Positions 22,801 to 34,515 of a stretch of 64,000 bases of DNA are shown piece after piece. Position 1 is the first letter of the stretch; every line of letters starts with the position of its first letter. Origin of the DNA: Lineus longissimus (Eukaryota; Nemertea; Pilidiophora; Heteronemertea; Lineidae); contig NC_088308.1 in the NCBI RefSeq assembly GCF_910592395.1, positions 24,009,501-24,073,500 of the forward strand, read 5' to 3'. A program made the translations under genes and the position numbers. The notes below the pieces were generated by a model. It saw nothing but the letters and a program-made list of their open reading frames with translations, made no database searches and was not told the DNA's origin.

Positions 22801-25800
22801 AATGCCAAATTTTTGGAAGATATTTTAGCATTAATACTTTCATTGGATGACATCTTTCAATATCTCTAATATCTGCTGTAACTTAGATCAAGACTTACTC
22901 AGGTACTAAACGTTTTTCGTGCAAGTTTGCCAGGAAATCCCACATGAAGATAGCTTCACCAATCGTGATCAGACTCAGGGAGTCAGGAGTGAAAATCAGA
23001 CTGCTGATCGGTCCAGAATGTCCAATGAACACCTGGAAATTTAGGTCTAGTCTCATGTGATAATCCCATATCTTGATCACACGGTCACCAGCAGTGGCTA
23101 GGTGTTTACCATCACTTGTGACAGCCAGGGCAGTACAGTCCACTCTCTGGACGTTGTTGATCTGAAACAAATAAGGAATACTTTCTTAGATATTTTCATG
23201 GCTGAGGTTTTAGGGTATTTGGCATTGACATCAAGCAACTGAAAAACTGTTGAGATAAAAAACGGTTTCATACCTCAGCAAGAAGTCTGCCAGACCTTGC
23301 ATCCAGTTTGAGCAGTTTATTGTTGGATGTGGTGACAAGGAGATGCCTCATATTGGCTGGGGCGAAGCAAACACGTCTTGCTGTATCCACACCACCTCCA
23401 TCTGATGGGTTGATGGTACTGATGTCAACACGAAGAATCTGGAAAGGAAATGTAGTCGCTACACATTCAGCTTGATAGCAAAGATCACAAGAACAGATCT
23501 TTTACTAATGCTCAAACTAAGTTTGGCTTTACTTGGTTGATATCTGAGTTGGAAATGGTGACACTTTTGAAATAAAGAATTGGACCATAATATAACCAAT
23601 GCTTACCTCATCTAATGACCTGGCATTTACTACACTGATTGTGAACTCAGAAGGACCAACAAATGCTACGCTGTTTCCATCTGGACTGACAGTCAAGGCA
23701 TCTGGGGCGAACTGATCCCCATGTGCCACAGTGTTACCAAGGACTCTTAACAGCGCATATTTATCAGTTGAGGCATCGTAGAGAGCTAGGATTCCAAGAG
23801 AACCAGAGCTGTATAGGAACTCGCCGTTTGGTGAATAGGCAAGGCCAGTGACACGACCTCGATGTTGCCTTAAATGAAGAAGAAAACTTTGTCTTTATAG
23901 CCAGAGGTATAAAGCAATTCTAACTTTGTTTAGCATTCAGTCCAAATGGAGAATGCATGAGCTATTTGTGACGAGGATTAGAAATTTGAATGACTTTTTA
24001 ATTTTATATTATTTGGAAGTATACGTGTCTTACTTCAGGAACCTGCACGGGTCAGTGGTCGCCGCAGTGTGAGGCAAAAACTTGATGAAGATTGTGTTCT
24101 ACTCACTGGTATTCAGCTAACATGCTGGTTGTTCCAACGTTGAAAATCCTTACTGAGCCACTCTCAAAGCCACAGGCAAACACCTGCTGGGTTGGGTGGT
24201 AGCATATGGCACATGGACACTCCTGTGGAGCTGTGAAATCAAATAACTGAAATAAAGTGAGTTCAAGAGTCAACATGCACTCAGATATCTTCCCTTGAGA
24301 CAAGACCCCCTGGACTTCTCCCTTAGACATTTGACCCTGCCACTTAAAGCCCCGACACTGTAATGTTACCACTTAAACCATACAGAACCTCTGTAGCCTT
24401 TTCATCAATTGATTCCTACCTGTTGTTGGTTATCGATGTCCCAAACACGGATGGTATGATCTTTAGACACAGTGGCAATGTGTCTCCTGAGGGGGTCAAC
24501 CGCCGCTGAGTGAATATGGTCAGTGTGAGATCTCATGATGGTTGTGTAGTTCCTTGTCGCCACATCTAGGATGCCCAAGTTGCCCTGAAAACAATGGATA
24601 TAACAGATGCTACTTCAATGCCTCCAATAACACTGGGCATGCAAGGAGAACCATATTTTACACCAAGAATGGAAAATATGAGGAGTTTCAATAAACTTCA
24701 GCAAAAATATATAAAGTAAAGTTTTTTTGGTAGCGGAAAACTAGCATTCTTAGAATGATCAAAGAGAAACATGCATATCTCATATAGCCAATAATATATT
24801 ATCATGTACATTTACTCACTGTGACAGTTCCTGCAAGGATTTTTAAACCGTCCGTCGATATCGACACTGCTGTAACTGGGCCCTCATGCTCTGAAAAATC
24901 AAGGTGTTTAATTTTTAAATTAATAGAAGCTTTGGTTTGAAAAGTACGGGTAAAGACTTTTTCTTTGCTAATGCAGGCTACAAGAACTTAGGATAAGCAA
25001 AATCACCACATGAAACAGTCACTTTCTTTGAACACAGTTCAAATCATCATTCCTCCAGTTTTTTTCATTTCAAACTGTTTTCTCTTTCTATGAATCCCTC
25101 ACTCACCTGCTTCTAGATACACCTGAGCAAAGTCTAGCGGCCAGAGTCTGAGGTATCCATCGTCGGAGCCGGTCACACAGAAAGATTCACTGATCGACAT
25201 GGTGTTAAGTGCTATTCCTGCACCTAAAAAATAAAAGAATAAACATTGCTTAATACTGAAACATACACATGAAAGGTACAGGTGATACGTCATAATGCAG
25301 TCACAAATGAAAATTAAACTTGGAATAATTATGCATTGACTACAGTATCATCATGGTGGGTTTTAAATTAATTTTCCTTCGAAGTTTACTGCGATGAATT
25401 ATAATATATCACTCAAACAAATGCGTTTAAGGACAGGCAAGTGGACTGGACAAGTGAAAAGAGGGGTGTTAGTCCAAGGAGTTTGACGGCTAGTCATCTG
25501 TCATTGTTAGAGAATGAATAAACTTTGCCAGTCAGATAAGTAGAAGCGCACCAGAATTAAATGTGATCTTTTCCCTGTTCTTCTTCTTGACGGCTGGCAG
25601 TAAACGTCTGACGTGCTGGATTGCCATTTTCTTGTAGTTGATTTCGAAAATGTGCCCACTTCTACTGCAGGCATACCTGCAAGATGAACCCAAAGGCTTA
25701 TCAATCATGTTCTTAAATACTTTGGTTATAATCTTATTTTCATAATGGATTATGCATTGGTCTTGTTTTGAGAACAGAGCCCTATAAACAAACCTCTTGG

Positions 25801-28800
25801 GTTGGTGTAAAATATGTCAAAAGCAGAAACATCTCAGTAAAAACAGACAGCCACAATTATACATGTACATGAAACTAAACCATTTCGCCACATTAGGCAT
25901 TGTTTTAGAGGGCACAGTGTGTAACCACTAGTAAAAATATTACGTACAGCAGACGATCTGAAGGTTCTTTGGTTGCCTCATATCCAGCCTCGAAGCAGAC
26001 GTCGGTGAACTCCATTGTGTGATACTCGCCAAGATTCACTGGCGCTGACCTCAGGGCTCCATCCCTCACGCGCCAGACTCGCACATTATCACGGCCACAT
26101 GACACCATCCTGCATAGAACACATGGCTTCATTTTAAAACACACACATTGGTTTTTTAAAACTATTATAATTATAAAGAGGGCACCACATGCAGTGCAGA
26201 AAAAATCATTACAAGCCACAGTTTTTTAAGGCAAGTCAAGCCTTTCAATAGCATGGTTGTTGGTATGTTCTGGAGGGGGGGGGGGGGGGGGGTATACCAG
26301 TCAATGACCCCTTGGCTCTGAAGCATTTTTTTCACCCTAAATACATTAGGAACTAATGTAAATACATGTATAGTGGATGAATACAAACTGCACCTACCTT
26401 GTGTCATCAAAGTCAGCAATCTTCATGCGCACGATGTCGACATCTGTATGAGCCTTGGCCATGACATTCACTTCACCTCGTCTTTCCGCTTTGGATGTAT
26501 TCCATATCACAACCATCTGAAACAACGTTACAGTAAAGTTATCAAAATGGAGACATTTTCGAGAAAAGTTATCTTAAATGCGAATGATGTCATCATGCTT
26601 GCCAATTGGAGGATCCTGCACTTGCTTCTGCCAAAGTACCATTCTCAGAATTTAAAAGCATCATCACAAAAACAAACTAAAACTCCGGAACATATGATCA
26701 AAGCTCCTGAAAACTGGAACTTACATTCTTCCCATGGCCATCTTTCCCAACACCACACAGGACAGTGCCACTGTTGGAGAAACTTAGACAATGAACAGAA
26801 TGCACATGTGTTTTGAACATAGCTAGGCACTCCCGACTCTTGAAGTCCCAAATCCTCACCACGCTCTGCGTGCCAGTCTGGCCTGATGCCAAAAGGGACA
26901 TGCTTCCGTTGAAGGTCAAACATGAAATCTGAAAGGCAAGCACAATATTGTGTAAGACCAAGAGAACAACAACATTTCCATGAGATTACTTAACATATGA
27001 CGGTCAATTTTACACTGGAATTTTAAAGAAGGCCACATGTTTGTGTAATAGATATTATTTGATCATAGAATATATTATCATCGGCTGTACAGATGAAATA
27101 TCCAACTTCTGTTGGGGAGCACAATACACTTTTGAATGAAGGCTTGGAATAAAGCACTCCCGATTGTATATGAATGCAGCTTCCAAATCTCGAATGCACC
27201 CACCTTATCTGTGTGTCCGATGAAGAATCTCTGGTAACCAGTTTTAGTATCCATGCTGACGATCACAGCATGACACGGGTAAAGAACGGCTTTACCATTC
27301 TTGGTCCAAAGTGCCTGAAATAGAGGTTGGAATTTCAGACAAGGACAATAAAATCAGATGTTCTACTTCTGGTGCATTTGTATTGAATGCCATTTTCCAC
27401 AGGTATTGTCATACACTCTGTCAAACCTGCCCAAGAAAAAGCCATTTCCTCAAGAAATTACTTGTAACTTACCTCCCTGAATGTTGCTCCTCCAAATCCA
27501 ACAATTCTTTGCAGCTGCAGAATGGGATCGGGCAACAAACTCTGAATAACAAACATATCAAGAGAATCAATGAATGTGGTTGGCGGCAAAGACCCAAACA
27601 GGGCATTAAGTCTGGAATGATGTCTGCCCTCCTGGTCACTAACTTGAGCCCAGGTGAGAGAATGTCAGTGCAGTCTTCATCAAGCTGCCATTGTACACGC
27701 TCCATGCATCTGATGGTGACAAGTTCAGTATTGGCTACCACGTGACGAGGCCAGACACAGACACATTCAACATTTGCTACATCCAAGACAGTATCCAGAG
27801 CAGAATGTTACCTGATAGGATGGCTTTTTCTTTGGTAGAATCATGGGAGGGTCATGCTTGGCTGAAATACTCCTTGTTTTGTCACTTCTTTCTCTTCGGG
27901 AAATCACCACCTGTTCCTCGGGTCGAGCAAACACATGAACCTCTCCTCGATCATCCTTCATAACACTGATGTTGCCATCATCTAGGCCTATTGAGGGTAA
28001 TTCTGAAACAACTTGTCGATCTTTCCGACGTGGAGTCTGAAAAAAGTGAACAGCAACACAAATAATGACTGAATGCATACATAAGATCAATTGAAATATA
28101 CGTACAGCCTGCATCTTCTGATTCAAAGCAGGTCAGAAGCATTTTGATATGCAGACATGACAGAGAAAGATTAAGTAGTGAGAGAAACCCAATTGACAAA
28201 GCATGGTCAATATCATCTCTGCCCAGTACAACCAAGCAAGGCATCTTGATCTAAACCATTGCAACATAAAGACACAGTAACGTTTGAAAAGATTTGCAGG
28301 CACTACAGACTTTCAAATATAAGGGTTCTTTTCCACATTGCCAAGGGGTATGCAACAATTACAAAAGATCATGAGAAAGATATCTTAGATTAGTGCAAGA
28401 TGTAAAGAATTTACCTTCTTCGGTGATGTAATTTTGTTGATGAGAGAAACTCGGTCAGATACAGCTTTGCTGACGTCAACTGTTTTCGGTGATATACGTT
28501 TGGGAGATGGTTCTCTTGGACAGATAATACCTGGGGCACCTGAAATGTGTAACAGTTTTTAAAATAAAATCGAGTCCTATTTAAATCATGCTTTACAATA
28601 TCAACAAATCGGGTCTTGGTTACACATGCAGATAAAAAGAGAGAGGTTTATGGACTTACCGCTTTTTGTCTGTGGTGGTTCATGTTTGCTGTGCTGTATT
28701 GAGTCAAATGGCTTCTTGTTCCCATCTGATGGAAACCTGAAATGCATACAAGAAACCTTGTACCTCTGGCCACTAAATTAACAAGAAAATCTGCAAGAAC

Positions 28801-30525
28801 TTCAACTATGAACACCCCACAGCTCAATACTAACTAACAGGGGCAATTTTTTGAGATCTGAGAATTTAATCAGCAGTCAGAATTCTAATTCTGACCTTCA
28901 AAAGTCCATTCATTTTCTCACCTGATGAGATCATAGTAATCATGCCAATATTCGCCCTTGCCAAGTGGGAAGGACACCTCTCTGGGTAATGGCATCACCC
29001 CACGTAGATTCATGCCACTCTTTTTCACTTCGTCAAGGGTCATGCCTGCAATGGAAAAAAATTACCTCATCAAGATCAACAAGAAGACAAGTCGGCTGCA
29101 AAAGAGTCCTCTCTGTAAGAATAGAAGTGGAGGTACATTTGTTACCCTAACATTACATTTTGGTTTAAATAACCTGTGACAGACGAAATTGATTGTGACT
29201 TTGAACAAAGCAATCTACTTTGACTGTTTCATCTTTTGATTCGACTTGGAGTTAGCGAGGGTGTGGTCTGTGAATAAGGTCACTATAAAGAATAGACTTG
29301 TCCTTATTTCTTCTTGTTACATCAGACATATCTTCTCCAAAGATGTGCAATTTCTACTCACCTGGTTCATACTCTACGTCACTTGTAATGATATTCTTGA
29401 CAAACATGTTTGCACAGAGCCTGATACTCTTCATGTAGGAATACTTTCTATTCAAGTACATCGACAGTATGTAAGAGAAGTCAAGGCACAGCATTGTCCA
29501 TCTGGATGACATAGGTGTAGGCCCACTGTTGTCTAAAAGTCAAATGGAGAGTATAGTACAATGTATTGCGTATCTCTTGCCATCAGTTTGGCATCAGAAC
29601 CTGAAATGGGGTCACGTTTGTCTACAGCATTCTACCAAAAGTTGAAGGGAGCAGGAAGAACCACCAGCAGGGATTGCTGATGTCTTCTAAATTGCCTTGG
29701 TATCACCATTAGCCAGATTCTGAGTGCAGAGGGTCTTGCCCTTTAAAACTACTCAACCAAGAAGACCCTCCTGGGTAATGATAAGAAATGTTATTTACTG
29801 ATTAAGAGGCGAATGATTTAATAACATATTTTCAAAAGTAAACAAACCTCTGGCTCCACTGCTGGCGCAGCCATGGATGGATCCCTTTGAAGAATGGCAA
29901 ACATAAGGAAACTGTAACCAAGTCGAGGTAGACTTGAACTCCTTAAAAAGATTTGAGAAGGAAATACGCACAACCAATCCATCTAGAGTTGTGACATCAA
30001 CATGGACAACAAAGTATTTGGTTGGAACCGGTTTGAAAAAGATGTAGAGGTATCGTCCAGTGAGACCAAGAGACTGTGACGATGTTTTGGGAAGTTGAAT
30101 GTAGTTTCCTGCAGGGATGGATCCAGTGATGCGGTACACAGTGCACTTCAGCGTTCGGTCCTGAAATGAGAAAGATTGCACTTCACATAATGTATTAAAC
30201 CAATCTTATTACAAAGTTCAACCAAAAAAACTTTTACTTGAACGACTTCTAATGCTTAAAGAATTTTTTTTTTAATAGCAAACAATTCTACCTCTAACAC
30301 TGCCATAAATATGGCAATGGTATTGATAATAATTGAAATACCACACAGAGCCATCCCTGATGTTCGTAATTCAGGAGACATGGCTGCTTTCTTCATCTGG
30401 GACTATTACAACATAAGTAGCTGGCAGAATTACCATGGTGCTGACAACTTCCCCCTCTTTGGTTGACTTCTTCCATGATGCCACATTGAAATGTTTGAAG
30501 ACATTTACAAATGGATGCTGCCACA
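16816..30525 (-). CDS. WDR90: WDR90 / POC16, centriolar CFAP20-domain and WD40-repeat protein (35 exons)
   Basis: Orthologue of WDR90/POC16, a centriole wall protein; the family's N-terminal CFAP20 (DUF667) domain binds microtubules and the rest is WD40 propellers. Exons 5' to 3' (plus coordinates): 30434-30525, 29848-30160, 29362-29532, 28922-29045, 28660-28736, 28415-28539, 27812-28036, 27473-27541, 27204-27314, 26725-26928, 26398-26516, 25948-26109, 25552-25676, 25107-25223, 24820-24890, 24420-24584, 24107-24246, 23607-23868, 23274-23438, 22899-23161, 22477-22649, 22161-22252, 21755-21940, 21316-21493, 21085-21131, 20706-20862, 20224-20468, 19888-20032, 19358-19563, 18836-19045, 18327-18561, 17927-18057, 17542-17715, 17175-17382, 16816-16970. 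All junctions are in phase: about 1880 codons (human 1748). The first exon carries WQHPFVNVFKHFNV, the second YIQLPKTSSQSLGLTGRYLY, both hallmarks of the CFAP20 domain. WD repeats such as VRIWDFKSRECLA and LRLWPLDFAQV follow. The initiating exon, expected to be a few codons ending in phase 1, was not found. Confidence 0.95.
19735..19862 (-). mobile_element. tRNA-derived SINE in a WDR90 intron
   Basis: On the minus strand the sequence has a pol III A box, TGGCATAGTGA (19839-19849), and an exact B box, GGTTCAAATCC (19796-19806). Their spacing of about 33 bases is that of a tRNA promoter. It lies in the intron 19564-19887, in the same orientation as WDR90. There is no clear cloverleaf, so it is better read as a tRNA-derived SINE than a working tRNA gene. 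Its outer limits are estimates. Confidence 0.6.
26275..26292 (+). repeat. Poly-G run (18 G) in a WDR90 intron
   Basis: Eighteen successive G residues lie in the intron 26110-26397, hence a C-run in the WDR90 transcript. Similar 15-18-base G or C runs occur at 41077-41094, 41738-41752 and 42980-42994. Confidence 0.9.
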
Positions 30526-32138
30526 CTGGAAATATGAAGAAAGAAAATTCAAATAGACTTCGTTTTTGATTATAGGTCTAGGTTGTTTACGTTGAAGGAG
30601 AACATGAAAGTCACCCGCACAAAAATTATCAGACTCAGAGTCAGAGTCGAACGATTTTCAATAGATCGGAGTCCAAGGCATCACATCATCACAAGACCTA
30701 TGTTTAATGTATTGTTAGGCGAACAAAGTGGTTGCATGCAGATTTTAGTGATGGATGTGGGAGTAAATCGGGTCTAGTACATGTACGTGCTAAGGTCAAG
30801 GTAAGGACAGAGTCCTTGACGGAGCACTTTTGATTCACTGTTGTTGGCATTTATTCGATTGGGCATAGGGCGTATCATTCTCAGCCCTGCCCATCGCCAA
30901 GGAACTAAGGCAGTTCAATGTTCATGACAATTGACATGAGACATTTGCGATTCATTTCCGGATCCCATCCTAGACCTAAGTATAGTAACAACAACCCAAA
31001 GCCCGCAAAAGTTGCTAAAATATAAAGCATCTCGGGTCTGCATCACCAGCCAACTACATCAAGCTGCTTGCTGTGCACATTTCAAAAACTGGACAGTGCA
31101 CTGTGCAACAGTGGTGTCGTGTGTACATCATGCACGATAGGAGTGTATGATTATGTATACTGCTCTGCAGACGAAGTTCGGTTGTTTTCTGAACTTATTA
31201 AAGGGTCTTACACTGTGACATTCTGCACAATTTAGACTTCTAACGTTGGAGAAATATATTGTGAATTGCGTAAATTTATTTTTGATTAAATTGGTTGGAT
31301 AGCCTTCTGTAAATTGAGGTGGTTTAAGTATGTAAGTTCGAGATTTTCAACTTTTTGCAGTTACCGCCATTTTGGAACGATGTTATATCCAATCCGCGTT
31401 AGCAGGTCATGTGATCTTTGAGATTTCGCGGGAAATGAAACTGTAAACAAACGCACGTGCGCAGCCCAACAGTGGTGATCAGGTCGGCCAAAAAACTAGT
31501 TCTTCAATCTCGAGTGATTACCATGGATACAGATGAGGCCTACTCTATCCCTATTGCTAATTGTTCAAATGTAAATGTCCGATGTTTTTGTGAAGGGGTA
31601 GCGCTGACGATTATTTGAGAAAATACCAGTTTCCTCTGTGCACTTACGCGGTGAGCAGGCCCCGCATGAATTTGAATTTCAATTTGCTATTTATAGCTCA
31701 AGAGGATGTTGACATCGTCTCGGTTCATGCGAGAATGCACATGTTCTCAAGGTAAAATTTCGAGGGCAAAAAACTCAAACAAAAGCCGCAACGACAGCCT
31801 ATTTTTATATAAATGATTGAAATAATCGTCCGTTGGCTTTCTCAAGGTGAGGAGTAGATGTGTATGAAAAGTTTTTTTCACCATCCTTGTTAATCTTGAA
31901 GTTATAAGGCATAGAGGTGAAATTTTTCAAATTTGCGCTAACATACAGGGTGTCTCATGCATTGTGCTGCATCAGTCTATGCATGACTGTATGTCTAGAC
32001 GATGTTGAAACTTGGCCAGATGCATTCTACAAGAGACAAGCTATTCAGAAATGTAAAGGTTTGTGTGAGAGTAAGGTACTGCCAAGTCTACAGCCGCTGG
32101 AACAGGGGTATGCATGCAGTGAGTAGGCCTAGTTTCAT
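30526..32138. promoter_or_regulatory. WDR90 upstream region with promoter-like motifs
   Basis: This lies upstream of the first identified WDR90 exon and should contain its missing first exon and promoter. At 31360-31470 are motifs typical of CpG-type promoters: GCCATTTTG (YY1-like), TTTCGCGGGAAA (E2F-like, on either strand) and ACGCACGTGCGCAG (E-box/NRF1-like). No transcript start can be fixed from sequence. A minus-strand ATG at 31366-31368 (ATGGCG before GTAACT) and another near 31523 (before GTAATC) both leave the wrong phase for the next exon. Confidence 0.35.
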
Positions 32139-32383
32139 TTAAGGAATTGAACCCGAGGCGGAGGACCTTGGTTGAGTTACCAAGAGTGCGTTCGATTACT
32201 TGTCTAGGACATGTCCGACCTCGATCTGGGGCTCCCAAGACATGAGTCACTAAACGAACGCATGTGAGGTTTCTGTAGGGCAAAGTGTCATGGCGTAGCC
32301 GGGCGCTTCATGGTCGCCGTCTATGGTCTTCTTTTGTAACTAAACGTCTGTCCTGGTCTCCTGCATTGTCCTGGTTGTCCTAA

Positions 32384-33551
32384 ATGAACATGATGGAGGC
32401 GAACCGCAAAAGGGCGATGGTGGCCATGTCTATAGCCCTTTTCCGGGGAAATACCCAAATAATACAGAATAGGTTTGTCAGTGAGAGCCTTGAGACAGCA
32501 GGCCTATCGTTAGAGAGACACCTCCCTGAAGAAAGACGTGCCAAAGTCCCAAGGACTGAGAACTATGCTGAGGTGACGGTCCCACTTCAGTCTCTAGATG
32601 ATTTCCGATCGCATTTTCGGCTCTCCAGGACGACATTTGAGGTCTTATTGGGGGAACTACAACCGTGTCCAGAGATGGCCCTGGGACAACATGGGTTTGG
32701 TCGTCCTCCAGTTGAACTCGGCAAGCAAGCCTTGGTGTTCCTCTGGTACCTTGGGTCACCCGACTCGTTTAGATCAATTTCTGATCGCTTCGGGATTTCG
32801 AGGTCAACAACACACTGCATCTGTCGCAGAGTTTGCAAAGCCGTTGTGAACAACCTCATTAAGAAACTAATATCCTGGCCAAGTCACGAGAACAGAGTGA
32901 ACATTTCTGAAGGATTCGAAAAGTACAGTCACTTTCCAGGGCCATTGGGGCAATAGATGGGTGTCACATAAAAATCAAAGCCCCCACGAAGAATCCCAAT
33001 TCATATGTAAACCGTAAGAAATTCCACTCGGTTGTGCTACAGGGTGTCTGTGACGATGCCCTGGCCTTCACCCACGTCTATACTGGCTGGCCAGGGTGCA
33101 CACATGATGCCCGTGTTTTCAATAACTCCTCAGTGTTCCAAGAGGCTGCAGCCAAGTTTGAAACGGATGAATTCCTCCTGGGAGACTTGGCGTACCCGAT
33201 ACAACCATGGCTTATGACCCATATAAGGATTATGGGAATATCACAAGGGATCAAAAGAGGTACAACAAGAGACATAACTCTGCTAGGGTCGTCATTGAGA
33301 GAGCTTTTGGACAACTCAAAGGACGATTCAGAAGGCTAAGGGACTTTGATTGTTCCGACTTCGAACTGTTGTGCCACTCTATTTTGGCGGCATGTGTCCT
33401 GCACAACCTTTGTCTGAAGAACAATGACCATACACTAGAAGAACTTCAATTAGATGAAGAGAATGCCGCTATGCCTAGGCCACACCACCACAGGACCAGC
33501 GGAATTGAAAAACGTAGGGAACTAGAAATGCTGTTGGCCAGGAGAGACTAA
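32384..33551 (+). pseudogene. Harbinger-type transposase, two frameshifts
   Basis: A DDE-superfamily nuclease of PIF/Harbinger type. Part one (32384-32956) contains the helix-turn-helix stretch SFRSISDRFGISRSTTHCIC and ends FPGPLGQ-stop. The conserved AIGAIDGCH (first catalytic Asp) continues in another frame from about 32940. The second Asp lies in FLLGDLAYP (near 33180). A further frame change near 33220 leads to the third part (33207-33551), with the catalytic Glu in VVIERAFGQLKGRFRRL. Each break fits loss of a single base. All three acidic residues survive, but no single frame encodes them, so this copy cannot make an active enzyme unless an undetected intron or sequence error is involved. 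Confidence 0.88.
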
Positions 33552-34174
33552 ATGTGACTACTGATTGGGATGCATCTCACAAGTGTTTTATGTGAAAAAA
33601 GACAGAACTTCTCCAATGCATAAAATGGAAAAACACAATTTCCAAAAGACGCAAACAAGAAGTGGATTCGCCTGATATTTAAAAAGCCTCAAAAGCGATT
33701 TTTCGAATTAAACACTCTAAGACTTTTACAAGCTCCCACCATGCCCACAGCAACCCTTTAGTCCCTCTTCAAAAAGAAATGCATGCAACAGTTCTGTCTT
33801 TTCTGAGATAAGTTCAATTTTGAGATGTTCCCAGTACAAGTTATCCAATGACGGACACGAACACTGTTCTGCAACAAAATCGAAGTAACAAAATATATTC
33901 TATATATTTTATATAATAAATGTATTGTTGAGAACAATCAACAATTAAAAGTTGTATAAAAATAAACATGTACCAGGAGGTCCCATAGGAAAGAACCTGC
34001 TGACAGAGGCATCACCGGAAATCCAATCAATTTTTGGGCCTTTCCTTCCTTACGTCAGGGACACAGTGCCCATCAATGATGCCTGCGAGACGAAGTTATC
34101 TATTTACACTCCAGGTTCTTTTCTCTTGGACTTTTCACTTGTTCATTGTTGTAAATGTACAATATCATGATATG

Positions 34175-34317
34175 TGTAAGATATAACGCAACGAAGTGAT
34201 TCGTGTGATAGTTACTGTATTACTGAAGACTACAAATAGGTAACAAACTCACCAGCTACACATTCATACATATTCATGAAACCACTCGGCATTCCTCGTC
34301 AGGTAGCATACATTACA
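34175..34317 (-). repeat. 3' LTR of the Ty3/gypsy element
   Basis: 143 bases starting TGTAAG and ending TTACA on the plus strand (TG...CA termini), identical by eye to the copy at 38579-38721. It is flanked outside by ATATG. LTRs this short are at the low end for Ty3/gypsy elements. Confidence 0.96.
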
Positions 34318-34329
34318 TCTTTCCTTCTA
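34318..34329 (-). other. Polypurine tract of the Ty3/gypsy element
   Basis: On the minus strand the bases just before the 3' LTR read AGAAGGAAAGA, the purine run expected to prime plus-strand DNA synthesis in reverse transcription. Confidence 0.75.
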
Positions 34330-34515
34330 AAGTGTTCTTTTACCAATGAAGCACTGACTAATACATAAACTTCTAACCTAAATCTAAGTATAACTCACAA
34401 ACCAAATAAAATGGAACTTCCACGAATTTGCATAACATGCCAGATGCCTGTACCGGCACACAAGTGTTTGTTTATGATAATTATAAGAAGTGTTTATGTT
34501 TCATGGCTGGTCTTG

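Noticed and set aside
31364-31531. Two ATG-plus-donor candidates for the WDR90 first exon
   Set aside because: Both end in phase 0, whereas the next exon (TG before TGG CAG, giving the conserved WQHPF) needs phase 1.
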